From positions 25,171,254 through 25,235,253 of the forward strand of contig LS997562.1 in the NCBI GenBank assembly GCA_000469685.2: a stretch of DNA of 64,000 bases, written 5' to 3'. Source of the stretch: Haemonchus contortus. Taxonomy: Eukaryota; Nematoda; Chromadorea; Rhabditida; Trichostrongylidae. The position numbers were made by a program, and so were the translations under genes. The notes beneath the pieces were generated by a model. It was not told the DNA's origin and ran no database searches. It saw only the letters and a program-made list of their open reading frames with translations. Shown piece after piece: positions 33,118-45,543 of this stretch (position 1 is its first letter; each line of letters begins with the position of its first letter).

Positions 33118-34600
33118 AGAAAGAGATGGCCTACGAATGAGATAGGGGGAATTTGGTGGCGGAACATGGGTTGCGACAATTCCTGATTGCGTTTAAGCAG
33201 TGCAGCAATTCGAGAGCGGGCGTTGGAGACTTCTGTTCGAGCGTCGGCGTGGTCACTAATTGGGGACAATGCAGGATTTAGGTCGGCATCGGGAGAAGGT
33301 GTTGAATTCGAAAAAGTCATCATGTTCGCTCTTGGTTGCCTCGCGGGACAGAAGGGTGTGTTCTGCGACGAATTCATATTGCGTGGGGAAGGGCATTGTC
33401 GCGAAAAATGACTGCACCCTCCGCAGTTGAAGCAGCGGTTGTTGGGGCCCTCCTGTGGTGGACGCGAAGTCACCCTGTGCTTATTGACCCTTGACTCTCG
33501 AGGTGAATCGGTTGGCGTATTGGCCTTGTGGAGGACAAAAAAGTGGGGTTCACGTGTTCGCAAGGACTCTCTGAGTCGACCACAGCCTTCGCAGATCGCC
33601 TTTGCCGGTTAGCTTCAGATAGATGGCCTAACTGTGCGGACAGTGCCTGAACCTGTTGGTTGTCGGTATGAGTGGCGGGGTGCATTAGACGGTCAACAGC
33701 AGCCTCTGCAAGAAGCTGCTCGATCATCTGAGCACGCTCGACCGCCTGCTCAAAGGTAGTAGGATTATCTGGATGCACGAAATAGCGAATGTCACCTCGC
33801 ACGCGTGCTGGGTATTCTTCCAGTATACGTTCTTTCTGAGCATCGAAGTCCTGTCCCGTGGTAGAAACCCAGACCAGGTTGCGAAGGCGATCTGCGAAGG
33901 CTGTGGTTGACTCAGAGAGCCCTTGCTGACACGTGGAGAGAGCTTGGCGGGCCGAATGTCTTTGCTGTGGACCTTCGAAAATGACCGCGAGTGGGTTACA
34001 AGGGTGCTGTAGTTTTCGCGCTGTATTTCTGGCAGTTCATCTACTTTTCCGCTTGCCACCCCGTCAAGGTACTCTATCAGAAAGTTGGCTTTTTGCTATT
34101 CAGTTCAAGGGGTTCTACGCATGCGTAACACGTCTCCAATGCGGCGGAGCCAAAGAGAGAAGTGTGGGGAATCACTACAGCCAATAAAAAGTTGTAACTT
34201 GGGAAAAGCTCCATGGAGGAAACAGGATGCTATAACAGGTTGCGCCTGGGCACGTTCCCCCACCGCCGCGAACGAGGTATTTAGTTCGCAAAGCAAGCTA
34301 ACATTATTGGCTGAGATCTGTTGAGCCAACAATTCCGTAGAAAATTGGACCTCCGTATGCCAGACCTCCGTCACAGCCGTAACAGTGGCGTCCCGGAGCT
34401 CCTTTGCATCTCGACCCAATATCGGGTCATCGCCCCCAAATCAATCAGGACGGACTGTAGCTCTTCGGTGAACTTAGGTGCCACTGGGAGTGACTCATCG
34501 TCAGGATCTTGAGATGGCGTCGGGTCCTCCTTGGCCTGAGTGCGACGGGTTTGGAAGCGAGTTACTGGTCCCGAAGCGCGTGACATCTCCTACAAGCCCT
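33111..34600 (-). pseudogene. gag-like region of an LTR retrotransposon with CCHC zinc knuckle
   Basis: Five overlapping - strand ORFs in different frames make up one decayed gag. The N-terminus lies near 34586 (MSRASGPVTRFQTRRTQAKE) and a retro-gag-like segment with PTTFEQAVERAQMIEQLL at about 33700-33760. A zinc knuckle CFNCGGCSHFSRQC (C-x2-C-x4-H-x4-C) lies at about 33410-33450. The role in a live element would be RNA binding and particle assembly. No protease, RT or integrase follows, and the frame changes mean no intact product. Confidence 0.7.
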
Positions 34601-35230
34601 TAATCGTGGTATACAAAGGTGTAGGTACTGGAGGAACTGTCAAGTTACGGCGAGAGAACAAGAGAGCGCGTTCAAAAGTGAACACGATGTGGAACAAAAA
34701 CCGCAAAGATATGAACTAGGGGGATGGGTCGCTTATATACATAAGAGCGAGAGCAGAAGAATGCGACGCCCCTTCTAAGTAATGCAAATAAAAGCTCTTA
34801 GACGAAGCGGAGATAGTATTATGTCTAGGGTAAAGTTTTAGATGAAACAGGGATAGTAATATGTTTAGAGAAGTTTCGGGTACAGCGAAGATAAGGTATT
34901 TTCAGAGAAATGTTGCAGATGAAGCAAGGATAGCGATATATTGTGAGAAGGTCTAGATACAGCGGAAATAACGTATGTTTAGGGAACTGTTTCAATTGAA
35001 GCAGAGATAGCGTTATGTTAAGAGAAATAGAGCATGTAATGTTATCTCATCCTTTATCTATTCCTTGCATCAAACTGTCTCGCCTCTCGCCGAAAGGCAT
35101 GAGGAAAAAATCGTACAGTAACCGCCTTGCGGCCAACATAGACACAAAGAATCTGAGCTGTGAAGAGCGAAGAGCAAAAACTAAGACGATTCGGCAATAT
35201 TGCAAGTTATTATAAATAAAAAGCTCCTGT
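34601..35230. repeat. Diverged tandem repeat (about 45- to 50-base units), possible LTR/leader region
   Basis: Between about 34790 and 35030 a unit like AGATGAAGCAGGGATAGTAA-TATGTTTAGAGAA recurs about five times with differences. It lies directly upstream (on the - strand) of the gag-like start, where the 5' LTR or leader of that element would be. Confidence 0.5.
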
Positions 35231-35259
35231 CAGTATCATTCAAATGGAAGCACTCCTTT

Positions 35260-36660
35260 AAATGAAACATACATGCAGACCCAGTATTCGGTTTATTTGG
35301 AGTTTCCTCTCATCAAGGAAATTTACCTTTAGAGAGTGCTCTAACCACTGTTCCATTTTTGCTCTAGAAGCGACTGTGAGGGTAACAGAAACCCGACTTC
35401 CAATGTGCAATTCAGCATTGTCCCATTGATGGCGTTTTCGCAAAAATGGGAACGTGTACTGGTAAGCAAATGAATTGCTTCCATGAAATCGAGTTTTTGG
35501 TGTAGCGCTAGGCAACGACTTTTCTCAATTTTAATTTTGCTTATTCATGACGCTTACAAACCTGACAAGTATGATGCTCCAATCACTTTGTTCGTTTATT
35601 ACGGAACTACCCGGGAAGCCCATGTTTCTCATTGTCTGTGCTGCAGCGGTAATTCCGCAGTGGTGAATGGGTAGAGTAGTAGGTGGGAATTTAAGTAATC
35701 ATGTCGTAGGGTGGGTCATGGACTTCCTGGAATTAGGCATGAGAAGCATTCTTCAATACAGTAGTCTGATTGTAAAGTTGATTCGACGAAATTCGGCTGA
35801 ATAACGTTGCAAGAGCTTGAAAATACGCCCCCAGCCAAGTTATCTTCAAATAACTATGTAAGATGCAGGATATACCACCCTATAACTATTATTACCCTAA
35901 TTTACGAGTAGTTATGTTTAGCAGTGTTAAGGAGACTTTTTTTTCATTGGAGCGGCCGCGTTGGCATCCAATTCCAATACTTGCTCCAGTCGGCAATGGA
36001 TCCCAGACATTTAGGGGGCTTGCCTGAAGTTCGGCACACAAGTATACCGACAGACCTCGATGAGCCGACACCGACAAACATAGGGGCGGATTTACAAGGT
36101 CTTGCAACATTATTCAGTCAAATTTCGTCGAATCAACTTTGCAATCAGACTGTTGTATTGAAGAATGCTTCTCATGCCTAATTATAGAAAGTCCATGATC
36201 TATCCTACAGCATGATTACTTAGATTCCCACATACTCTACCCATTCACCACTGCGTAAATTACCGCTGCAACACAGCTTATAAGGAACACGGGCTTCCCC
36301 GATAGTTTCCTAATGGAAGAATAAATTGGTTGGAGCATCATACTTATTAATGAATCAGGTTTGTAAGCGTCATGAATAAGCAAAATTAAAATTGAGAAAA
36401 GTCGTTGCCCAGCGCTACACCAAAAACTCCATTTCATGGAAGCAATTCATTTGTCTGCCAGTACACGTTCCCATATTGCGAAAACGCCATCAATGGGACA
36501 ATGCTGAATTGCACATTAGAAGTTGGTTCTCAGCTATCATCACAGTCGCTTCTAGAGTAAAAATGGACCAGTGGTAGGAGCACTCTCTAAAGGTAAACTT
36601 CCTTGATGAGAGGAATTTCCAAATAAACCAAATACTGGGTCTATATGTTCCATTTCAAGG
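35260..36660. repeat. Foldback element, full palindrome with about 560-base arms
   Basis: The left arm 35260-35845 and right arm 36105-36660 are reverse complements with modest divergence and small indels. The centre (about 35846-36104) holds CATTGGAGCGGCCGCG and matches 26700-26880. The arm sequence also matches 25890-26395. No transposase is visible. The structure is that of a foldback DNA transposon. Confidence 0.8.
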
Positions 36661-38283
36661 AAACTACTAATTTTTGGAACCACTTCAGAAGAGAGTAGAT
36701 TTTCTAGCACGTGATGCCATTGAATTGGCCCCTTTCGTCATACAACTGGTCAGTTGGCAAATAATGAAGCCGTATAACAACTCAGGAATTAGCAACCGAA
36801 GTGAGAGAGCGAAGAAGAAAGCTGGTGGCATGTAGTTTTTTTTTGCCAAAAATGCCAACCAGAATCGTAACTCCCAGGAAATATTCACTGGATCACGTTA
36901 TAGGGCAAAGGTGGGGGAATTGATCGAAATAAGCATAAACCTGGACCGCTTTGAGGCGCCGGCCACGGAAAATGTCGTCATTACTGAGATCCTCCGCCGG
37001 AGCTGCCAACTACCGCGATATTTAATTGATTCAAGGATGGAACGAATTGCCTACGTTTCATCTACAATAATTCGTTACACGCCGCTCGATCATGTTTAGC
37101 CATGAGTTGTTCGAAGTAACTTGTTTAATACTCAATGGCTAGGAAGGAAATCCTAAAAATCGACTGCCTTCTCAAGGCTGAGCAAAAAATCAAGCAAATC
37201 AATCACTATTATGCTCTCATTGAAGGCTTTCTGGTACCCGTCCTCATCATACGAAAGCTATTCACCTATTTATTTATTTATTTATTTGTTTATTGACTGT
37301 TCACACCACCTACATTATTTTCCACTTCTAGATGTGTGTTAGTTAGACCTGATGGCTTAGCTAAAGATAGAAGCGGTGTTCTGAGATTACCCCAAGGGAA
37401 GGATCTGCGGCTTCCGAAGATAGCACTAGGACACAGTCGCGTCGAAAAACTCTTCGACAGGGCTAGGAAATCCGGGTTGTCCCCCCAAAAGCGGCCGTGC
37501 CATGGCACCTTGTTAAGGCTGCATTATTCATATTTTTGCACTATTCTACCTCATAACATCCATTATTCACTTAAGCTAGATACTCCAGGATCGTCGTGTT
37601 CTGTGGCTTCAGGGTGATCGATATAGCCCGAAGGAATTTATTTTCTTGGTTGATAATATTATCTTTTCTTCCTTATTCTGTTAATGAGTCAATGTAGGAT
37701 AGGCCATCTTATCATCTTTCTTATGCATTTCAAAACATTCCTTGGCTGTATTCAGCATTTTTATCCTATATGTGCAAGAAAGAATTCACTGGTAAGGTCT
37801 CACTGGGAAAGCAGAACATTCCCCAATTTCTGTAGGGAAAGTGAGATTTGTTGAACAGTCAAATTTGAATGATAAGCCTATCCTTACTCTAGAGTTTTAT
37901 CCTAGTTTGGCAAAAAAAAGTTGGGAAAAATGTGGCAAAGTAAAACGAGAAGCATCACCAAAACAGAAGTGACCCAGATTGCTGCTTTATCTTTCTCTGG
38001 TGCTAACGAAGATCTAATAGATGATTTCCACAGCAGCTTAGTACCATCAGTGTAAATCGGTAGAATTAACTAACGACAGCGTCGATTCGCGATGATGCCA
38101 GAACACCTGGAACGATTCTGAAAAAAACATTTCTAGGAGGTCCCATTGGCCCATTACTGATAACACTGCTTTTGCTTATTTTCTGTTGGGTTTTTCTTCA
38201 CATTGACATGCTTCGGACAGTCTAAAGTTATCTACCGTCCTACCTGAGCTTAGATGTGAACTGAAACTTTTCGGTTTATAATA
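36661..38283. other. No gene recognised
   Basis: Contains a short TTTATTTATTTA tract (37268-37292) and the ORFs 36911-37099 and 37336-37617 without a recognised domain. Confidence 0.4.
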
Positions 38284-38767
38284 TTAGGTTGATGCATAAT
38301 TATAGATTTCTAAGCGGCTTCTTTTCTACCGACACAACTTGAACATTGGATTCGGGATTTGATAGGAATAATTTTCTCTCTTCTCTCAACAGAAATGTAT
38401 CTAGAAAATCATCTTCGTATTTGCCCCTTTTTATGCTCTACTTCTCGGCGATGGAAAATTGGCCAATGATCAGTCGAAGCTGAGTAAGGGGAGGGATTTG
38501 CTCCTGAATCCGTCATGTTCACCGACGGAAACTCATATATGTAAATTATCACGTCAACCGTTCGTTGGGAAATTAGCTAGCGAACAGAACTCACAACGAA
38601 ATGAGTGATCCGATGGCAGATGTCAAGGCGTAGATCGCCTTCAAGGATCGAAACTTCTTCGCCTGTGGATTCCGACTGCCTAGCAAATGGGAAGAAGTGC
38701 TCGACGTACATCGTGGATACGTTCCGGAGTAGTCTTTGTTATCCGCCATAATTGCGCATCAACCTAA
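38284..38767. mobile_element. Bandit/Hsmar1-like mariner derivative, copy 3
   Basis: The left end TTAGGTTGATGCATAATT and right end ATTGCGCATCAACCTAA are flanked by TA. The interior of about 480 bases contains fragments related to the other two copies (for example CGTTCGTTGGGAAATTAGCT). It is a deletion derivative with no usable ORF. Confidence 0.7.
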
Positions 38768-39203
38768 TAAGAGGGGCCCATCTTACTTTCGGTAATTGTC
38801 TGGAGCAGAGATTTTCAATTAAAACCGCGATTAAATTTTAAGACCAGAAAATGATTCAATCATTAATTCTTTCCTATGAAGTGTATTTTACTTCCGAAAA
38901 AAAGACAATTACATATCTGAAACAATGTTGCTATCCATAAGTTCATCCACAGGGTCCCACCCACTGAGGCGACAATCGACACTTCACCTCTTCCGGCAAG
39001 TTGCCCAAACTTATCGCTGTGCGAAAATAGAAATCAGATTTTTTTTTCGGAAAAAGTGAGATGATTGAGCACCTCATAGTGTCAGAGTAACCGGGTTTAC
39101 CTCAATAATAAAGGCGCAATTATATTCCTTTTGTTACGACATATGCAATAATGATCGCTCTGGTGAAATGGACGCCAATGAAATAAATTCTTAGCTTCTC
39201 TGA

Positions 39204-39569
39204 ATGCTGTATGAATCATCGGGGCTTATTTCACACGTCGATCAGGCCTGCCAGCCCGTCAATTGTACGGCATCGCAGTCAGCTGGCTGTTGGCATTTAC
39301 ATCTTTTCGTGTTCTCGTCGAGACATCAGGGAACGGTGAGTGGAACTGGTTGGGACGTCCGCGACTATTTGTCGAGGGGACGTCAGCCGTTCAGCCTGCC
39401 CGACCAGAAATTGATTGCCATCAGCGAAAAGGTGATGGCTGCCAATTTGGGCTCACCTCCCTGCCAATTTTTGAAGAGGCTCGACAGAGCCAAAAGCACT
39501 AATGTAGGCCTACCGAATCCAAGGGAAATCTATGACCAACACTCATCAGGGAGAACGGGTCATCGATAG
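39204..39569 (-). pseudogene. Decayed copy of the gag-adjacent (env-like) ORF, copy 2
   Basis: 39290-39505 matches 32765-32970 at nucleotide level (GTGTTCTCGTCGAGAC..., CACCTCCCTGCCAATTTTTG). On the - strand it reads LFKNWQGGEPKLAAITFSLM, then AIN, parallel to FSKVGREVNPNR...LMAIN. The + strand ORF of 121 codons is a shadow. Confidence 0.45.
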
Positions 39570-40084
39570 ATACATAGATAGACCTTCCATCTAGTTTAAT
39601 TAATTTCGGTGAAATAGGAAGGAAAAAGTTGTGAATTTGAAAAAATCGACAAACTAATGCTTTCGCTTCATTCACCAACTATTTTCTGAATATAGCATGA
39701 TGGCAATTATACCTCGAAGCTTGGATTCTGGAATTTCTATTTGTTGGTCCTTGAAAATAAAAACTGCAAGTACTCGTCCACATGGGCGAAGCGAAGGGGT
39801 CAATAAATCACCGTGAGGGTCTGATGGTCAGGCCGACAAATTGTGCAAGATTACACAGCATTTCTGGGCGTTTACACATTTAACCGCATTTTTGCTTGTT
39901 TTTGCGATGATATACGAAAGCCTGACTATATTGTCACTTTCGTTTCAATCGACTTCGGTCCCTTTTCAGGTATCGAACTTCATTCACACGTCAAAGAGGT
40001 GCGGCAAACCCGCGGTGTGTACGCCGCCCTCGTCGATTAGGAGCGTGTTTGTCGACGAAAGTACATGCCCCTGACACTTCCAGG

Positions 40085-40335
40085 GATCGGCGAGGTGTGT
40101 TGAGGGCATCGCTCAGTAGAGCGGCAAAGTGCCCGCACATCAGAGCCCACGGGCTTACTGCGAAGCGCAGATGCCGGACCTCTCCTGCTAGTAACGGAGA
40201 AGGATCCGGGAACTAGCGTAAGCAGCATAGCTGCCAGCAAAAGTCTGGTGGCAAATGAGGGCCTCGTCTCCCTGCCAATTTTTGAAAAGCCCTGACAGGG
40301 CTGAACTTTCGATGGATGGAAGTGCTTGCCATAGA
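40085..40335 (-). pseudogene. Decayed copy of the gag-adjacent (env-like) ORF, copy 3
   Basis: CTCCCTGCCAATTTTTGAAA and neighbouring sequence match copy 2. The - strand reading LFKNWQGDEALICHQTFAGS keeps the block found in the others. The flank at 40030-40190 is GC-richer. Confidence 0.4.
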
Positions 40336-40339
40336 GTTC

Positions 40340-43300
40340 TAAGAAAACATGCAATAGCGAGCTGTGAATCTTTCAAGTCAAATGGCTGCTGACGGAAGCG
40401 TCACAATATATCTTTCCTTTCTTGACTTCCTTATCTGGATTTTGCCGATTTTTACCCTCTAAAATTCCTTTATTATGATCCGCCGAAGTCGAAACCCGAG
40501 AGCATCTACCTCTCGTCTTGATGGTGAAGCATTTGGGTAGTCTATAGATCCGTCTGATTTTGAGCACATCTCACTTCGTCAATTCTCTCGCTTGAAAATT
40601 TGTATCTTCGCTTTCAACGCTGCAACTCTGATTTACACTTTTAGACTCGAATTCTCTCTTGGAATGAATGCCTCAGCCGCTTTAAATTGGCAGGCCTCCC
40701 CGCTTTTCAGAAACTTTGGAAGTTTTTTAGTGCTATACACGATTTCTAGGCTTAATAAGATGGATAGGGTCACATGCTCGACCCAGTACTTAGTTTCGGT
40801 ATCACTACGAAACCATACCGCTATTACTTCGGAGGTTTTTTATTTTAAGTACTTATATTCGCTATTGATACGTCTTACCGATGTCCACTCATTCCTACAA
40901 CTTTCGACCATCTGTGAATGGTAGGCATGTTCATGGTTCTGGTACGATTTGAAATTAGAATGATGATTTGGGATCACTTCATGGGGCTTTTTCAGTGACG
41001 ACGACTGTCAGTAGTGATGAAATGAAAAAAATTGTTCAACACTCGGCCATATCCTATCCATCTGAAGTATATTTTAGTACTTTGAATAGTTGTAAGCAAC
41101 ACTAATACCTTTCAACAAACTTCCGTGTTCTCAGCATCCCTCCTCACCATTTTCCTTCATTGCCCTATAAAGCTGAGTCGATGAACAAAAAGCAATGCGA
41201 TCAAGAGACACATGAAAATAGGGAGTATAGGCGCTAAGGGCAGTCTGGCAAAGCAGGGGCGGACGGTTGATACATCGACTGGAGATCCACATGTATAAAG
41301 GGCTTTGTGGCTTTAAGAACAAGGACACACTTATTCAATTAGCACCTCGGTCAAATGAGCCAATTGACCACCCAGTCCAAGATGCTTTGCTGCCGTGCTG
41401 CCAAGAAAATTGGGCTGAAGTGCAGCTACTCAGCTGGAGGCAAAGAAACAACTACTTGTACTGTCGTTTTCAGCATTTCTCAAATGTGGACGGCTGTAAA
41501 TAGTCATCACGAATCTTAAAAGAATTTTGCAAGATTTTTGGGTACGTTAGCAAAAAGGCAAAATGAGCACATGCATCAAGGACCCCAACCTCCAACCTAC
41601 TAACTTCCCCACTGCTGCCCCATATCTTAACTACTCGGTTCACTCATGCGTGCAACACATTAGTATAACACAGCGGAAAAAAGTTCCCGTAACTCTGCTT
41701 CAAAGTCATTTGACCCATTTGGGAGGTGAATTGGGGATTGACATTTGAAACACCAACGGTGGTATACATAACATCATGAATGGCTACAGTGAGCCATTAT
41801 CCTTCCCCTGTAAGCCCCCCGTGTTCCGAGCTTCTCTATCAAGTTCAGAACATTTCGCATGACATTGTTTTCATGAAAACTAAATGAGGCCCTCTGAATA
41901 GAACAAATCATGATTTCCAAAGAAACATCTTTCCAATACCGCAGGTATGCCTTCCCTAGTCCGCATCTTGCACTAACAAAAGAACCATAAAATAGCCAGC
42001 TCTGTCTGGGTACCAACGTCAAACGCCATCCCTGGGTGAGTATCCCCTGGAGAAAATTAGGTTGTTAGCATCATTGTTTAGTGCCTCTCCAGTGTTCCCA
42101 CGAGCTCTTCGTTCGTTGTTCCAACAATAAGCTCTATCATATTATGTTTGTTAGATGGAGCTCTACTTGTTGATGGTTTTCCGAAGTGGTCCAAGATGAT
42201 GACCTGTACCACAGGCGCTGTGAGATTATCAGTTTCTAGACCTCGTTTTTGCTCAAAATTTTGTTTAAAGAAAGCATGTTACGTTCTAGTGTTAGTCAAT
42301 GAGATTCTCAACTGCGCTCGAGTATATGCATATCATCTGACTTCGTGTTTGTTATCCTCGAGAGAGATCAGACAGCTTGTAGTGCTTCCATGCTACTAAC
42401 ATATTCACTTGAGAATACCGCATCAAAACTCGCACAAAGTGGCAGTCGGTACTATCGACACGGGCAAATAAACCAGCATACTCTGACGTATTGCAAAGTG
42501 GCAAGAGCAAATAAACTAGAAGCTTATTCAATCTGTTTGATAGACCATCACAAGATGAGATCACTGATACCTTTCTAATTTCATTGGGAGGTACATATAC
42601 GAATGGCATTGCATAAATTTCCTGTACTTTGACTAAGATATGGAATGATGGCAATGTCGAAACTAAATGCAATGATTGGATAACTAGAAACAATCCCTCC
42701 TTCGCTATCGGCATATCAATATTTCTTTTCTCTTGCACTCTGAATCTCTGTTATGCGGAAGCATACACGAATGAAGGGCTCCCGTCCTGCTTTCAAGCAC
42801 TCAAGCGATGAGAGCCTCCAATATCTTCTGCGGCATCTCCACGAGGGAATCTCAGCTGATGGATTCTCCTTGCAGAAGATTTGAGCTCGAAAGAAGAAGG
42901 ACGGGGAGTTGAGCAAACTACAGATAGTCGGTCATATTGCCGGGGCTTCTGTAAATTCACCAAAGTTTGAGGTTAGCACCGTTCCCGAAGGTTGAGATTC
43001 ACCAGGGAAGCCAGAAGTTCGAATTCTGACTTGAGACATATGATTACCAGGCCTCCAGCATAGAAAGTGAAGCATAATCGTCGCATACTGCTCAGCAGCC
43101 CCCTTTTCAGTTTTTGTCACGAGCATGAATAAAATGCATCAGAGGAAACGCTTTGATGGAATAGGTTCCATGATAGCCCTTAAGGAAAAACTGATATTTG
43201 CTCAATGTTCTGCTCTGAATGTTTCCTCATATAATTTTATGTTCAAATGAACTGAGAAGACGCTGACGTTCAAAAGCTATTTGAAATTCTCATTATGTTG

Positions 43301-44499
43301 CATTTGCTTACATAATATCACTACCAGTCGAGCTAGAAAGCGCTGATGCTGCATAAAAAAGGAGTCCACGGGCAAACTGATCTTTGCGATGAAAACCCCG
43401 GCCTACACCGCGGCCATTATGAGCATTTGACCATTCTTTCTTTCACTGCCTCTGACCACTATTCTGGAAAAAGAACGCTTCTCAAGAGATTAATCAGTTT
43501 ATGCGGAAAACATCCCAAAGCAAAAGCGCCCCGCCTCCCATTGGCGGAGCGTCACCTGGTTAGCCCTACCTAGCATAGGATCGACCTTATTTACTAGTAC
43601 AGTTTTTTTCTAGCTTTGGCGAAATCGACTTATGAATTCACTTGACAGGTCCCGCTAATATCGAAGATGTTCTACGTACCACGATAGGGCTTTGTTCGAC
43701 AATTTTGTTGATCTATCAATCATCTTTGCCTTTAGTGCACCCATTCCGGTGTATGTCCCAACCTCTCATATGCATTTTCAGAAAGTAAGAATCGTAACAA
43801 TTATTAGGAAAATGATTAAGGATGACAATATCGTCGATGAAAAAATATTTTGCGAACTTCAACAATGATTAAAAGCATAGAAAACGTTTGATTCGAACAA
43901 TGGGTGGATAAAAAGGTTGTCGATCCTCCTCTCGTGAGTAAGAAAAAGGAATTCTGCTGTCCATTTTTAACTCCGCATTTGCTCATTCCTCAAACATTCA
44001 AGTACCACGTGTTTGTCGAAAAAGGCCAACATAAGCGTCTGCATTAATTCAGCTGAAATTGTACTGTGTCATTTGTGATTTTAGGAGTATTGGCAGTGCA
44101 CTATCCAGTGCTTATAGCTGGGTTCAAATGCTTTTGATCCAACGATGTGGTTCCGACCGTGGTCCCCAAATTCTGCAAATGCGCCGCCTGACTTCCCTCT
44201 GAGTCACCAAGATGGCAAAGGAACAAACTTCGTGTCTGTGATTCACGAGAGCTTATCATGTCGTGTCATGGAGAAATTGTGGCAGCGACATTTGGAGCTC
44301 TGGCACCAGTAACAGTTGACGGTCTGTGACGTGCGTTTGAGTGTGTTGTCAAATTTAAGATGCCCACCTCTTTCTGTGCTTCACCTTTGATTCGATATTA
44401 TTAATGAGCAGGGGTCGTATTATCTGCGTACTAACAATAAGGTGGAATTCAAAAGAGGTTTATCAGATATATAGGCGAGATCGCGAGTTTAAGTTCTTT
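40340..44499. other. No gene recognised
   Basis: Many short ORFs occur on both strands without domains, including 40592-40924 (+, hydrophobic) and 42352-42738 (-). A member of the 20840/22335 repeat family appears at about 41545-41650. Confidence 0.35.
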
Positions 44500-44909
44500 C
44501 CTGAATGGAGGGGTGAGCCTATTTAGTTCCACGTCTAATTACTTCGCACCATCCTCTCCCATCCACTCACTCGCCTGTAGGGTGGCCTCACTTAATTGGT
44601 TGGCTGCTGACCTCTCTGCCATACAGCCATACTCAGGAGTAACAATATTGATTATATGATTAAGAAACTTCAAAAGTATGAAAAATAAGGCAAAACAAAA
44701 AAATAAATATGTAACACTTTAATAATGCAACATAGAAAGCTATATAGACTGAAGTAATCCTGCAGGCAAACTAGTTGACAAAGTGACTTTTCAAGCTTTT
44801 TAAACACCCTCTATCGCTTTCTTTGGACACCGCCAGTAGGTCACTTAAAGGTATTCAAACATGTCGATGAAAGCATCATAAATCACCTCTGTAGTGTGCT
44901 TGTCATCGC

Positions 44910-45158
44910 ATGAGCACGATGTCTCACTTGTACTACTCTGAGTTCGATTACAGAGCTTTCTCCGGCTTCAACTCAGGATTAGCTGCTGCTGTTGCTCCTT
45001 CTTCCCTGTATTTAGCTAGCCTCCCACAATACACTGTACCATCTCTATTTCATGTATCTGCACCCCTTCCACCCCTTGCAACTTCCCTTTCTGTTCCCTC
45101 GAGTGCTGTAGCTCTGAATTCCTTTTATAATTATCCTCAGCACCCGAAAGCACTGTGA
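44910..45158 (+). CDS. 82-aa ORF of unknown function inside the inverted-repeat element
   Basis: This is an open frame of 82 codons starting MSTMSHLYYSEFDYRAFSGF. It is rich in Ser, Pro, Ala, Leu and Tyr and ends at TGA. There is no signal peptide, zinc motif or transposase motif. A pyrimidine tract with AG does not precede it clearly. It may be a chance ORF, a single exon, or a product of the element. Confidence 0.25.
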   Translation: MSTMSHLYYSEFDYRAFSGFNSGLAAAVAPSSLYLASLPQYTVPSLFHVSAPLPPLATSLSVPSSAVALNSFYNYPQHPKAL

Positions 45159-45543
45159 CGGCAGGCGAAAGGCAGGTAAGCAAGGGAAGAAAGCTTCACG
45201 TTATAATCTACCGGGACCAAGTGGATGGAGAATGGACCAAGTGAGCAGGAAATAGAGCAATTCTGCAGGAAAATGTCTAGATAAGTCACCGATAATGCTT
45301 CATAGTTTCCTTATAATATAAAGATTTTGAATTTTTACATTGTATTGTCCCAACTGCATATTATTTCAAAATGTGTAATAATAACAACTAATAATATAAT
45401 AATATCAGTAATGAGAATAACAAAGCTTCCAATCCGTAGGATCAATATCAGTTCACTCAGACTGCCAGAGAGGTCACAGCCATCTAATTAAGCGAGGTCA
45501 CCCCACAGGCGGGTGAGTGGAAGCGCGAGAAAGGTGCGAAGTA

